Of a stretch of 64,000 bases of DNA, positions 44,574 to 54,600 are shown in pieces (the stretch's first letter is position 1; each line of letters starts with the position of its first letter). The position numbers were made by a program, and so were the translations under genes. The stretch is taken from contig NZ_BCZB01000007.1 in NCBI RefSeq assembly GCF_001598495.1, positions 1-64,000 of the forward strand, in the 5' to 3' direction. The notes beneath the pieces are model-generated. The model made no database searches and had not been told where the DNA came from. It saw nothing but the letters and a program-made list of their open reading frames with translations. The DNA is from Neokomagataea thailandica NBRC 106555. GTDB lineage: Bacteria > Pseudomonadota > Alphaproteobacteria > Acetobacterales > Acetobacteraceae.

Positions 44574-44836
44574 TAGAGGCCACCGTTTTCGTTTCAGTTT
44601 CCTGAAGCGCTCCGGCTCGGTGAAGAGGCGTTTAGCCCGACGGGGTGGCCGCGTCAATGGTGAAAATGGTGAATATCCATAAAAATGTAAAAAATATGAA
44701 TTGAGGTGTCTTTGGTATGAGTTTTTGGAATGGGGCATATGCTTGAAGGTGTGTGGTGGCCAATTTTTGATATTACGTTTAAAAAACAAAAATACTCATA
44801 AGATATTGATATAAAACAACTAAACTAGTTGTTTTT

Positions 44837-44873
44837 GATAGTCATTCTCAACAATTAGGTCCGAAAAGGACCT
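44837..44873. promoter_or_regulatory. Fur-like half box and small hairpin upstream of gltD
   Basis: GATAGTCATTCTC (44837-44849) matches 11 of 13 positions of the right part of the Fur consensus. GGTCC-GAAAA-GGACC (44858-44872) follows as a 5-bp hairpin with a purine-rich loop. The distance to gltD (about 190 bases) and the absence of an iron gene make the Fur reading weak. The surrounding 44574-45061 stretch is AT-rich and otherwise without a gene. Confidence 0.3.
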
Positions 44874-44930
44874 TGTTATTAAAAATTGAGGCGCATTGAT
44901 CATTTCTTGATCGATTGAATAAAAAAATAG

Positions 44931-44945
44931 GTCAGCAATGCTGAC
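44931..44945. promoter_or_regulatory. Inverted repeat upstream of gltD
   Basis: GTCAGCA-A-TGCTGAC is a perfect 7-bp palindrome with a single central base, 117 bases before the gltD start. Two TGATC repeats lie just upstream. It is a good candidate operator for a dimeric regulator of the glt operon; which one cannot be told. Confidence 0.45.
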
Positions 44946-45061
44946 TATTATTGTTGCGGGTGAGGTTTTAGCAGGGAGAAACTTAAAAAATAACGTGTTC
45001 TGTGGCGCGGGTGAGGGGACTTGCTGCGTGTGTTGAGCATTGAGAAGAGGAGTGTGGGTGC

Positions 45062-46510
45062 ATGACGGAGCGAATGCTGCAATTCGTCGAGCTCTCTCAA
45101 AAGCTGCCTGAGAAGCGTAGCGCAGAGGAGCGGAAGCAGGATTTTGGTGAAATCTATCAAGGTTTCGCGCGTGCCCGCGCAGAAGAGCAGGCTTCTCGGT
45201 GTTCACAATGCGGCATTCCGTTTTGCTCTGTGCATTGTCCTTTAGGGAATAATATTCCTGATTGGTTGAAGCTCACGGCGGAAAACCGATTGCAGGACGC
45301 TTATGAAATGTCTGCAGCGACCAATACGTTCCCAGAAATCTGTGGCCGCATTTGCCCACAAGATCGTCTGTGTGAAGGTAATTGCGTGATCAATAAGGGT
45401 TTTGAGAGTGTCACGATTGGCGCTGTTGAACGCTTTGTTACGGAAAATGCCTTTGCCGAGGGGTGGGTGAAGCCGGTTAAGCCAGATCATGAGATCCAAC
45501 GGAGTGTTGGGATTGTCGGGTCTGGCCCCGCAGGGTTGGCATGTGCTGAGCGCCTGCGTCGTAAAGGGTATGAGGTGCATGTGTATGAGCGCCAAGACCG
45601 TGTCGGTGGTTTGCTGACCTACGGCATACCGAGCTTCAAGCTTGAAAAAGATGTGGTTGAACGCCGTTGGAAGCTGTTGGAAGAGCAGGGGGTGGTCTTC
45701 CATCTGTCAACGCCGATTGGCGCAGGTACTGGTGAGATGTCTCTGGCAGATTTACGGACGCGCCATCACGCCGTGTTCTTAGCAACGGGCGTGTATCGTT
45801 CGCGCGCGATTAATGTGCCCGGTTCTGAGTTGACCGGTGTGGTGAATGCCATTGATTTTCTGACTGCGTCTAATCGTCGTGGCTATCATGAAGACCCCGG
45901 TAATGATGTGGCGCTGCATGCAAAAGGTCGTCGGGTTGTCGTGATCGGTGGTGGCGACACGGCGATGGATTGTGTGCGTACCTCTATCCGCCAAGGTGCG
46001 GCAGAAGTGACCTGCGTGTATCGTCGTGACCGAGCTAATATGCCGGGCTCCCGCCAGGAAGTGTATAATGCTGAGGAAGAGGGGGCTCGGTTTGAGTGGC
46101 TCTCAGCTCCGGATGCGTTCTTGGGGGATGAGCAGGTTTCGGGCGTACGTGTGCAGAAGATGCGTTTGGGTACACCAGATGCGACAGGCCGCCGCTCGAT
46201 TGAGGCAACAGGACAACATGCCATTGTGGAAGGTGACCTTGTCATCCGTGCTTTGGGTTTTGATCCAGAAGATTTGCCGGGACAATGGGAAGAGCCTGAC
46301 TTGGCTGTGACACGCTGGGGGACGTTGAAAGTGCCGCCGCGTGGGTTTGAAACAAGTCTGCCGGGCGTTTTCGCTGGCGGTGATATTGTGCGCGGGGCGA
46401 GCTTGGTGGTGTGGGCCATTAAGGATGGGCGCGATGCGGCAGACGCTATTCACCGTGCATTTGAAGATGGTTCCCTGATGGGGCAGGACACGCTGGAAGC
46501 GGCGGAGTGA
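45062..46510 (+). CDS. gltD: Glutamate synthase (NADPH) small subunit
   Basis: The 482-residue FAD/Fe-S beta subunit that passes electrons from NADPH to GltB. The N-terminal 4Fe-4S ligands are in ASRCSQCGIPFCSVHCPLG and CGRICPQDRLCEGNC. The FAD-binding motif is VGIVGSGPAGLACAERLR and the NADPH motif is VVVIGGGDTAMDCVRT. The order gltD-gltB is reversed relative to the enteric gltBD arrangement. The stop overlaps the gltB GTG start by 4 bases. Confidence 0.96.
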   Translation: MTERMLQFVELSQKLPEKRSAEERKQDFGEIYQGFARARAEEQASRCSQCGIPFCSVHCPLGNNIPDWLKLTAENRLQDAYEMSAATNTFPEICGRICPQDRLCEGNCVINKGFESVTIGAVERFVTENAFAEGWVKPVKPDHEIQRSVGIVGSGPAGLACAERLRRKGYEVHVYERQDRVGGLLTYGIPSFKLEKDVVERRWKLLEEQGVVFHLSTPIGAGTGEMSLADLRTRHHAVFLATGVYRSRAINVPGSELTGVVNAIDFLTASNRRGYHEDPGNDVALHAKGRRVVVIGGGDTAMDCVRTSIRQGAAEVTCVYRRDRANMPGSRQEVYNAEEEGARFEWLSAPDAFLGDEQVSGVRVQKMRLGTPDATGRRSIEATGQHAIVEGDLVIRALGFDPEDLPGQWEEPDLAVTRWGTLKVPPRGFETSLPGVFAGGDIVRGASLVVWAIKDGRDAADAIHRAFEDGSLMGQDTLEAAE

Positions 46511-49500
46511 ACGATATGACGCATTCTACTTCAGAAAATTTCACCGCAGAATACGCCGCCAATGTGAAGCGCTTGGAAGGGCTTTATGACCCGTCACAAG
46601 AGCGCGATTCTTGTGGTGTTGGTCTTGTCGCTGCTCTAGATGGCCAGCCTTCACGCGCCGTTGTGAAAGCCGGGATCGAGGCGCTGGGCAATATCTGGCA
46701 CCGTGGCGCGGTGGATGCTGATGGTAAGACCGGCGATGGTGCGGGTATTCACGTTGAAGTGCCGCAAGATTTCTTTGCCGATGCTGTGCAGAGCAGCGCG
46801 CAGGATGACACGATTGATGGCCGCATTGCGGTTGGGATGATCTTCCTGCCGAAGACGGATCTGGGCGCGCAGGAGCGCGGGCGCCAGATTGTTGAGACCG
46901 AGGTTCTGAACTTCGGTTACGGCATTTATGGCTGGCGTCAGGTGCCGATCGATGCCTCTTGCATTGGTGAAAAAGCAAACCAGACGCGCCCGGAAATTGA
47001 ACAAATCATGATCCGCAACGCTCTGGGGAGCGATGAAGAGACGTTTGAGCGCGATCTATATGTAATCCGCCGCCGGATTGAACGCCGTGCGACGCAGGAT
47101 CATGTGGATCTGTATGTCTGCTCACTGTCATGCCGTTCTTTGATTTATAAGGGCATGTTCTTGGCAGAAAACCTGACGGATTTTTATCCAGATTTGCTGG
47201 ATGAGCGTTTCGTCTCCCGCTTTGCCATTTACCATCAGCGTTATTCGACCAATACGTTCCCAACGTGGAAGTTGGCGCAGCCTTTCCGCAAGGTGGCGCA
47301 TAATGGTGAGATCAACACCATTTCGGGTAATACTAACTGGATGCGTTCGCATGAGACGCGTTTGTCGCACCCGAATTTGAACCCGTATTTGGATGATTTG
47401 AAGCCGGTCATTCAGGCGTCGGGTTCTGACACGGCGGCATTGGATAATGTCTTTGAATTACTGACCTTCTCTGGGCGTGATGCGCCTATGGCGAAGACAT
47501 TATTGGTGCCCGCCTCTGCTGGTGCAGATTCCGCGATGTCTGAAAAGGCACGGGCGATGTTCCGCTATTGTAATGCGGTGATGGAGCCGTGGGATGGCCC
47601 GGCTGCGTTATGTGCCACAGATGGACGCTGGATTGTTGCTGGGTTGGATCGTGCGGGTTTGCGTCCGCTGCGTTATTCTATCACGACAGATAATCTGCTG
47701 ATCGTAGGTTCCGAAACGGGCATGGTGCGGGTGCCAGAATCCCGTGTTCAGCGCCGTGGGCGACTTGGCCCAGGGGAGACTTTGGCGCTCGATCTGCAAG
47801 AAGCGCGGCTGTATCAGCCGAGTGATGTTCTGGAAATGCTGGCAGATCGTCAGGATTATAGTGAATGGACGCAGCGCATCACGGATATCGCGCCTGTGGT
47901 GCGAGATGCGGTGGAGCCTGCAGGACCGGAAGGGGAGGCGCTACGGCGTTTGCAGGTTTCTGTCAGCCTGACGCATGAAGAGCTGGAAACGATTTTGCAC
48001 CCCATGGTGGAGACCGCGGCAGAGGCGCTGGGCTCTATGGGGGACGATACGCCGTTGCAAGTTTTGTCCAAGACGCAGCGTGGTTTGTCCAATTATTTCC
48101 GCCAAGGTTTTAGTCAGGTCACCAATCCCCCGATTGATTCCCTGCGTGAAACACGGGTGATGAGCTTGATCACACGTTTGGGTAATTTGGGTAATGTTTT
48201 GGACCAATCGGCTGAGCAGTGTGATTTGCTGCAATTGCCGAGCCCGGTTTTGACCATTGGTGAGTTTGACGCGCTCCGCCGGGTGTGCGGTGAAAATGCG
48301 GCGGTAATTGATTGCACGTTCTCTGCTGCGGATGGAGAAGAAGGGCTGCGTGCGGCCATTGCATCTATCCGTGCGCAAGCGGAAGAGCATGTGCGTTGTG
48401 GTTGTTCTCACCTGTTTCTGACGGATGAGAATGTCAGCGCAGAACGTGCAGGTATTCCGATGGTGCTGGCAACGGCGGCTGTGCATGTGCATTTGGTGCG
48501 GACATCGCTGCGGACCTTTACCTCTCTAAACGTACGGAGTTCAGGCGCGATTGATGTGCATGCCATTGCAGTGACCATCGGGGTTGGTGCAACGACGGTG
48601 AACCCGTCTTTGGCACAGCATTGTATTGCGGACCGCCTGCGTCGTGGCTTGTTCGGTACGTTGACCATTCGGGAGGCGATGGAGCGTTACCGTAAGGCCG
48701 TGGACAAGGGTCTTTTGAAGATCATGTCCAAGTTTGGGATTTCGATTATTTCGGCTTATCGTGGCGGGTATAATTTTGAGGCCATTGGCTTGTCTCGTGC
48801 GCTGGTGGCGGAGTTTTTCCCCGGTATGCCGTCTCGTATTTCGGGTATTGGCCTGCCCGGTATCGCGCGGAATATCCTGAAGGCGCATAAGCAGGCGTGG
48901 GACCAGAAGGTTGAGGCGTTGCCCATTGGCGGGCGTTATAAGCTGCGCCGCAAGGGCGAAACGCACGCATTCTCCGGCCAGTTGGTGCATATGCTGCAAT
49001 CGGCTGTGACGGCGAATAGCTTCACGCTGTATAAGCGTTATGCAGAAGGCGTGCGCCAGACTGCGCCAGTGGCGCTGCGTGATTTGCTGGACTTCAAGCC
49101 AGCACATGCACCTATCCCCATTGATGATGTTGAAAGCATCACGCAGATCCGCCGTCGTTTGGTTGCTCCCGGTATCTCGCTTGGTGCTTTGAGCCCAGAA
49201 GCGCATGAGACATTGGCCATTGCGATGAACCGCATCGGTGCGAAGTCGGATTCCGGTGAAGGTGGTGAAGATCCGATCCGTGCGACGCCGCGCCCGAATG
49301 GGGACAACGCGTCTTCTGCGATTAAGCAGGTGGCATCTGGGCGTTTTGGTGTCACAGCGCAGTATTTGAATGACTGCCGTGAAATCGAAATCAAGATGGC
49401 GCAGGGTGCAAAGCCGGGTGAAGGCGGGCAGTTGCCGGGCTTTAAGGTCACGGAACTGATCGGTCGTCTGCGCCATGCAACGCCGGGTGTGACGCTGATT

Positions 49501-51042
49501 TCACCGCCGCCGCATCATGATATTTACTCCATCGAAGATCTTGCACAGCTTATTTATGATCTGAAGCAAGTGAACCCGACGGCGACGGTTACGGTGAAGC
49601 TGGTAGCGCGTACGGGTATTGGTACGATTGCAGCGGGTGTGGCCAAGGCGAATGCTGATGCTATTTTGATTTCCGGTCATTCAGGCGGGACGGGTGCGAG
49701 CCCTCAATCCTCCATCCATTATGCGGGTTTGCCGTGGGAAATGGGGTTGAGTGAAGCGCATCAGGTGCTGATGCTGAACCGTTTGCGTCACCGTTTGGTG
49801 CTTCGTACTGATGGTGGCATCAAGACGGGCCGTGACGTGGTGATGGCGGCGATGCTGGGTGCTGAAGAGTTTGGTATCGGCACGGCAGCGTTGGTGGCGA
49901 TGGGCTGCATCATGGTGCGCCAGTGCCACTCCAACACGTGCCCAGTGGGTGTGTGCGTGCAGGATGAGCGTCTGCGTGAGAAGTTTGATGGTTCACCGGA
50001 GAAGGTAATCAATCTCTTCACGCTGATCGCGGAAGATGTGCGTCATATTCTGGCTGATTTGGGTGTCCGTTCATTGAAGGATGTGATCGGCCGTACGGAT
50101 CTGTTGCGTCAGGTTTCACGTGGTGCGGATTATCTGGATGATTTGGATCTGAACTCTTTGCTCGTTCAGGCGGATCCGGGTGAGCATGCGCGTTATTGCA
50201 CCCGTGAAGGGCGCAATGAAGTGCCGGACACGTTGGATGCAGACATCATGGCCGATGCGCGTCCGCTTTTCTCACGTCGTGAGAAGCTGCATTTGCATTA
50301 TACAGTGCAGAATACGCACCGCGCGATTGGTACCCGTGTTTCGGGTGAGATTACGCGCCAGTTCGGTATGCATACGCTGCCAGAAGGGCATTTGACGCTG
50401 TCTCTACGTGGTTCTGCCGGTCAGTCCCTTGGGGCGTTCGCTGTGCAGGGCTTGAAGCTGGACGTTGAGGGTGATGCGAACGATTACGTTGGCAAGGGCC
50501 TGTCTGGTGCGACGATTGTGGTGCGTAAGCCGCCATCAGCGCCGTGGCGTTCGGAAGAAAACTCGATCATTGGTAATACCGTTTTGTACGGTGCGACGAG
50601 TGGTAAGCTTTTTGCCGCCGGGCAAGCGGGTGAGCGTTTTGCTGTGCGTAACTCCGGTGCGATCACGGTGGTTGAAGGTTGTGGCTCCAATGGTTGTGAG
50701 TACATGACGGGTGGTACCGTGGTGATCTTGGGTGAAACGGGCGACAATTTTGGCGCAGGCTTCACTGGCGGTATGGCGTATGTTCTGGATCGCGCGGGGC
50801 GTTTTGAAGCGCAGGTGAATGCAGATACGGTGATGTTGAACCGTGTTGCGCCGGGTAGCCGCTGGGATCAGGAACTGCGTGCCTTGGTTGAGGCGCATGT
50901 TCAAGAAACAGGCAGCACCTATGCGGAAGATCTTCTGCACTGCTGGGAGCAAACGCTGGAGCAGTTCTGGCATGTTGTGCCGCGTGACTACGCTAAGGTG
51001 ATTGGTTACGTGCAGGAGGATTTGTCGAAGCTCTCAGCTTAG
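46507..51042 (+). CDS. gltB: Glutamate synthase (NADPH) large subunit
   Basis: A 1511-residue alpha subunit that makes glutamate from glutamine and 2-oxoglutarate. Residues 1-35 are a propeptide; cleavage exposes Cys36 (RDSCGVGLVA) as the amidotransferase nucleophile. The central domain is followed by the FMN synthase barrel (MGLSEAHQVLMLNRLR, HSGGTGASP). The 3Fe-4S cysteines are in MGCIMVRQCHSNTCPVGVC, and the C-terminal beta-helix has the repeated G-x-x-G pattern. The start is GTG 46507; an ATG three codons later is possible. A strong terminator follows. Confidence 0.97.
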   Translation: MNDMTHSTSENFTAEYAANVKRLEGLYDPSQERDSCGVGLVAALDGQPSRAVVKAGIEALGNIWHRGAVDADGKTGDGAGIHVEVPQDFFADAVQSSAQDDTIDGRIAVGMIFLPKTDLGAQERGRQIVETEVLNFGYGIYGWRQVPIDASCIGEKANQTRPEIEQIMIRNALGSDEETFERDLYVIRRRIERRATQDHVDLYVCSLSCRSLIYKGMFLAENLTDFYPDLLDERFVSRFAIYHQRYSTNTFPTWKLAQPFRKVAHNGEINTISGNTNWMRSHETRLSHPNLNPYLDDLKPVIQASGSDTAALDNVFELLTFSGRDAPMAKTLLVPASAGADSAMSEKARAMFRYCNAVMEPWDGPAALCATDGRWIVAGLDRAGLRPLRYSITTDNLLIVGSETGMVRVPESRVQRRGRLGPGETLALDLQEARLYQPSDVLEMLADRQDYSEWTQRITDIAPVVRDAVEPAGPEGEALRRLQVSVSLTHEELETILHPMVETAAEALGSMGDDTPLQVLSKTQRGLSNYFRQGFSQVTNPPIDSLRETRVMSLITRLGNLGNVLDQSAEQCDLLQLPSPVLTIGEFDALRRVCGENAAVIDCTFSAADGEEGLRAAIASIRAQAEEHVRCGCSHLFLTDENVSAERAGIPMVLATAAVHVHLVRTSLRTFTSLNVRSSGAIDVHAIAVTIGVGATTVNPSLAQHCIADRLRRGLFGTLTIREAMERYRKAVDKGLLKIMSKFGISIISAYRGGYNFEAIGLSRALVAEFFPGMPSRISGIGLPGIARNILKAHKQAWDQKVEALPIGGRYKLRRKGETHAFSGQLVHMLQSAVTANSFTLYKRYAEGVRQTAPVALRDLLDFKPAHAPIPIDDVESITQIRRRLVAPGISLGALSPEAHETLAIAMNRIGAKSDSGEGGEDPIRATPRPNGDNASSAIKQVASGRFGVTAQYLNDCREIEIKMAQGAKPGEGGQLPGFKVTELIGRLRHATPGVTLISPPPHHDIYSIEDLAQLIYDLKQVNPTATVTVKLVARTGIGTIAAGVAKANADAILISGHSGGTGASPQSSIHYAGLPWEMGLSEAHQVLMLNRLRHRLVLRTDGGIKTGRDVVMAAMLGAEEFGIGTAALVAMGCIMVRQCHSNTCPVGVCVQDERLREKFDGSPEKVINLFTLIAEDVRHILADLGVRSLKDVIGRTDLLRQVSRGADYLDDLDLNSLLVQADPGEHARYCTREGRNEVPDTLDADIMADARPLFSRREKLHLHYTVQNTHRAIGTRVSGEITRQFGMHTLPEGHLTLSLRGSAGQSLGAFAVQGLKLDVEGDANDYVGKGLSGATIVVRKPPSAPWRSEENSIIGNTVLYGATSGKLFAAGQAGERFAVRNSGAITVVEGCGSNGCEYMTGGTVVILGETGDNFGAGFTGGMAYVLDRAGRFEAQVNADTVMLNRVAPGSRWDQELRALVEAHVQETGSTYAEDLLHCWEQTLEQFWHVVPRDYAKVIGYVQEDLSKLSA

Positions 51043-51070
51043 TTTTTGCTGCGAGCGAGAGTTTTTAGAA

Positions 51071-51114
51071 AAGCCCGTTCTTTCTGTTATTCGCAGAAGG
51101 ACGGGCTTTTTTTT
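51071..51114 (+). terminator. Intrinsic terminator after gltB
   Basis: AAGCCCGTTCTTTCTG (51071-51086) pairs, with one mismatch or bulge, with CAGAAGGACGGGCTT (51094-51108) and is followed by a run of T residues to 51114. It ends the gltDB operon. Confidence 0.92.
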
Positions 51115-51219
51115 ATGTGCTGCTGAGAGTGTGTGGAAAGACATGTTCACAACGTCATAGTCTCGCTGGATATCAGCAGGGACCATGAAGCTGTATTTGT
51201 TTGGAAAAGCTGTGCCGCT

Positions 51220-52560
51220 TTAAACCACCACAGAGACAAGCAAGGCAAAGAGCAGGCCGAAGACGGAGATGATTGTTTCCAGCACAGACCATGTTTTGAG
51301 TGTTTGTGGGACCGTGAGGCCAAGATACTCTTTGATTTGCCAAAAGCCTGCGTCGTTCATGGGGCCGAGCGCGACGGAGCCAGCGCCGGTGACGAGGACC
51401 ATGAGTTCGGGGGAGACGCCGTGTGTATGGGCCAAAATGGGGCCCATAATGCTGGAGGCTGTTGCCATGGAAACGGTGGAAGAACCACAGGCTACACGCA
51501 CAATGACGGCGAGGAGCCAGCCGAGTAGCAGCATGGGCATGTGAATGCTCAGTGCAGCGTCTGTAATGGCTTTAGAAGCGCCGCTGTCAATCAGTTCTCG
51601 GCCGAATCCGCCACCTGCGCCAACCAGCAGCATGATGAGGGCAGTGGGAGCCAAGCATTCATTCGTGAAGCGTAAGATGGTTTCACGGGAGAAGCCACGG
51701 GCGAGGCCGAGCACGTAAAATGAGAGGATGGTGGCAACGGCAAGGGCGATGTCTGTATTGCCGAAGAAATGGAGCGCTTGGTTGATGCCGCTATGGGGCG
51801 TGCTGATGCTATCTGCGGAGGAGCCGAGGAACATCAGTACGACGGGCAATAAGATCGTAATGACCGTTGCGCTGAAGCTGGGCAGGTTTTCTGGGGGAGT
51901 GGTTTTCAGGAATTGTGCAGCGAGTGGGTTATGCTCGGTGAGGGGGACGTGTTTGGCGGCAAAGCGCCCAAAAAGTGGCCCTGCGATAATGGCAATGGGG
52001 GTGCCAATGAGAATACCGAAGAAGATCGTCCGCCCGATATTGGCATGATAAGCCGATAGAGCCAGCAAAGTGGCGGGATGTGGCGGTATCAAGGCATGGG
52101 TGACGGAGAGGGCAGCCCCCATGGGTAAGGCCACTTGTAGAAGAGGTGTTTTGGTGCGCTCTGCCAGAACGAAGGCGAGCGGGATCAGCAATACAAACCC
52201 GATTTCGAAGAAAACTGGAAGACCGACGAGTAGGCCGATGACCATCATGGCCCAGTCCACGCGTTTGCGGCCGGCGAGGTCAGAGACTGTGAGGGCAATG
52301 CGATCAGCGCCGCCGGACTCTGTCAACATTTTCCCTAGCATGGTGCCAAGTGCAATGACCGTGCCGACATGACCCAACACATGGCCTGCACCATTCTCAA
52401 ACGACGCGACGACGTGATCTGCCGGCATCCCTGCGATGAGTGCGAGAATAATGGAAACAGAAAAGAGCGTGATGAACGGGTTCAGCCGCAACCGGGCGAT
52501 GAGGACAATCAAGGCGAGGATGGAGCCTACGACGAGGCACAGCGCAAAGGGGATACTCAT
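51220..52560 (-). CDS. GntP-family gluconate:H+ symporter
   Basis: A 446-residue permease with about 12-14 membrane helices for uptake of gluconate or a related sugar acid, relevant for an acetic acid bacterium that oxidises glucose outside the cell. Typical stretches are LIARLRLNPFITLFSVSI, GFVLLIPLAFVLAERT, ALIPPHPATLLALSAY and GSVALGPMNDAGFWQIKEYL. ATG 52560 is preferred because AGGA lies at the proper spacing; GTG 52566 is too close to it. No gluconate kinase gene is adjacent. Confidence 0.9.
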   Translation of the reverse strand: MSIPFALCLVVGSILALIVLIARLRLNPFITLFSVSIILALIAGMPADHVVASFENGAGHVLGHVGTVIALGTMLGKMLTESGGADRIALTVSDLAGRKRVDWAMMVIGLLVGLPVFFEIGFVLLIPLAFVLAERTKTPLLQVALPMGAALSVTHALIPPHPATLLALSAYHANIGRTIFFGILIGTPIAIIAGPLFGRFAAKHVPLTEHNPLAAQFLKTTPPENLPSFSATVITILLPVVLMFLGSSADSISTPHSGINQALHFFGNTDIALAVATILSFYVLGLARGFSRETILRFTNECLAPTALIMLLVGAGGGFGRELIDSGASKAITDAALSIHMPMLLLGWLLAVIVRVACGSSTVSMATASSIMGPILAHTHGVSPELMVLVTGAGSVALGPMNDAGFWQIKEYLGLTVPQTLKTWSVLETIISVFGLLFALLVSVVV

Positions 52561-52718
52561 GGTCACGTATCCTGAAAAGGAATGTCTTGTGAGGGCTAAC
52601 GCCTTTTTAGGTCCCTCGCCAAGGGTTGTTGGGGAGAATGAAGGCGATATCCCGTAATTGTGAAAAAGATGAAGGGGGCGTCATGCTGTAGAGTGGTGGT
52701 TTATGTGCAGAGATCCGT

Positions 52719-52746
52719 TTGACGGTACGTGCAAGGCGTCTAATAT
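52719..52746 (+). promoter_or_regulatory. Sigma-70-type promoter of the M3 oligopeptidase gene
   Basis: TTGACG (52719-52724) and TAATAT (52741-52746) are separated by 16 bases, close to the consensus for a housekeeping promoter. The ATG at 52756 is only 10 bases after the -10 box, so transcription would begin within a few bases of the start codon. Confidence 0.65.
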
Positions 52747-52755
52747 CCTTTTCTT

Positions 52756-54594
52756 ATGACATACGATCTTTTTGCTCGCCCGTTTTCTGTTGCTTCTGCC
52801 GCTTCGGGGCAGGGGGTGTCTCATGCTGGGGCGGATACTCCCCCACGATGGGATTTAAGTGATTTGTATGCATCGGTTGATGATCCTCAGATCACGTCGG
52901 ATTTTGATGCTTTGGAGCGCGAGGCTCAAGCGTTTGCAGAGGCATGGAAAGGCAAACTGGGTGAGAGCGCTGCGCGGTCTTTGGCTGATGCTTTTGCCGT
53001 TTATGAGCGTATTGAAGAAGGCTTAGGCCGTATTGGGTCGTTCGCACAGCTAGGTTTTGCGGCACATACGACAGACCCTGTGTGGGGGCGTTTTTCTCAG
53101 GGTGTGCAAGAGCGTTTGACGGATATTTCCGGGTATTTGTTGTTCTTTACGCTGGAACTGAACCGTTTGTCTGATGAGCGGGTGGAAGCGCTTGTAGCGG
53201 CACCTGAGATGGAAAAATGGCGTCCATATTTGCGGGATTTGCGCGTTTTTCGTCCGTATCAGCTCTCCGATGAGGTTGAACAGGTCCTGATGGATAAATC
53301 CGTCACGGGGCGTAATGCGTGGAATCGTCTCTTTGATGAGACAATGGCGGAACTAACGGTGACCTTGGATGGTGCAACGCGCCCGCTGGGGGATGCGTTT
53401 AATGCTCTGACCAGCAGTGACCGGACGCGCCGGGCGCAGGCTGCGGAGCAGATTAGCCATGTTCTGGGCCAGAACTCGCGGCTGCTCACGCAGATTACCA
53501 ATACATTGGCAAAAGATAAGGCCATTACGGATAAGATGCGGGGCTATCCACGCCCGACATCGTCGCGCAATCGGGCGAATATGGTGGAAGATGAGGTCGT
53601 GGATGCATTGGTGTCTGCTGTGGATGAGGCCTATCCACGTTTGTCCCATCGGTATTATGCGCTGAAGGCTAAGTGGTTGGGACTGGAGACATTGGAGCAT
53701 TGGGACCGTAATGCGCCTCTGCCTGGTGTTGTGGATGCGGACCTGTCATGGCGCGAGGGCTGCGGGATTGTGCGTGATGCGTACACGCAGTTTGACCCTG
53801 AGTTGGGTGCGCTTGTGGAGCGCTTTCTGGATAAGCCGTGGATTGATGCGGCGGCGGTGCCGGAGAAATCCTCTGGCGCGTTTGCGCATCCCGTGACGCC
53901 TTCAGTACATCCCTATATTTTGATGAATTACCATGGCCGTGCGCGTGATGTGATGACGCTTGCGCATGAGCTTGGGCATGGGGTTCATCAGATTTTGGCG
54001 GGAGAGGCGCAGGGTTATCTGAATGCTTCCACACCGTTAACCTTGGCAGAAACGGCCTCCGTTTTTGGTGAGATGCTGACGTTTCAATCGCTTTTAGAGC
54101 GTGAGACGGACCCTGTGCGTCGCCGGCTGCTCTTAGCCTCAAAGGTTGAGGACATGCTGAATACGGTGGTGCGTCAGGTGGCGTTCTATCAGTTTGAGGT
54201 TAAGGTTCATGATGAGCGTGCGCGTGGAGAGCTATCGTCGGAGAAGCTTGGCGCAATATGGCGTGAGGTACAGGAACGGAGTTTAGGTCCGGCTTTTCAT
54301 TTTACGCCGGATTATGATCATTACTGGTCTTACATTCCGCACTTTGTACACTCACCTTTTTATGTTTACGCGTATGCTTTCGGGGACTGCTTGGTGAATG
54401 CGCTATACGGTGTATATCGTGCGCAGCCAGATGGGTTTGCAGAGAAATATCGCACCATGCTCAAGGCGGGTGGTACGTTGCGCCATAAAGAGCTTTTGGC
54501 TCCGTTTGGGTTGGATGCGTCTCAGCCAGATTTTTGGAAAACAGGGTTGGACGTTATCTCTGGGCTGATTGATCAGCTTGAGCAGGAAGGGTGA
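52756..54594 (+). CDS. M3 family oligoendopeptidase (PepF type)
   Basis: A 612-residue cytoplasmic zinc metallopeptidase that degrades oligopeptides. The zinc motif HExxH is in MTLAHELGHGVHQ, with the downstream Glu in ETASVFGEML. The typical M3B opening PRWDLSDLYAS and the C-terminal YDHYWSYIPHFVHSPFYVYA region are present. The promoter lies so close that the mRNA would be leaderless or nearly so, and no Shine-Dalgarno sequence is seen. The ABC1 gene follows 6 bases after the stop. Confidence 0.93.
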   Translation: MTYDLFARPFSVASAASGQGVSHAGADTPPRWDLSDLYASVDDPQITSDFDALEREAQAFAEAWKGKLGESAARSLADAFAVYERIEEGLGRIGSFAQLGFAAHTTDPVWGRFSQGVQERLTDISGYLLFFTLELNRLSDERVEALVAAPEMEKWRPYLRDLRVFRPYQLSDEVEQVLMDKSVTGRNAWNRLFDETMAELTVTLDGATRPLGDAFNALTSSDRTRRAQAAEQISHVLGQNSRLLTQITNTLAKDKAITDKMRGYPRPTSSRNRANMVEDEVVDALVSAVDEAYPRLSHRYYALKAKWLGLETLEHWDRNAPLPGVVDADLSWREGCGIVRDAYTQFDPELGALVERFLDKPWIDAAAVPEKSSGAFAHPVTPSVHPYILMNYHGRARDVMTLAHELGHGVHQILAGEAQGYLNASTPLTLAETASVFGEMLTFQSLLERETDPVRRRLLLASKVEDMLNTVVRQVAFYQFEVKVHDERARGELSSEKLGAIWREVQERSLGPAFHFTPDYDHYWSYIPHFVHSPFYVYAYAFGDCLVNALYGVYRAQPDGFAEKYRTMLKAGGTLRHKELLAPFGLDASQPDFWKTGLDVISGLIDQLEQEG

Positions 54595-54600
54595 TCTCTC

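Noticed and set aside
48541-49476. 311-codon minus-strand frame inside gltB
   Set aside because: It is antisense to the conserved synthase domain of glutamate synthase, with a shadow-type amino-acid composition.
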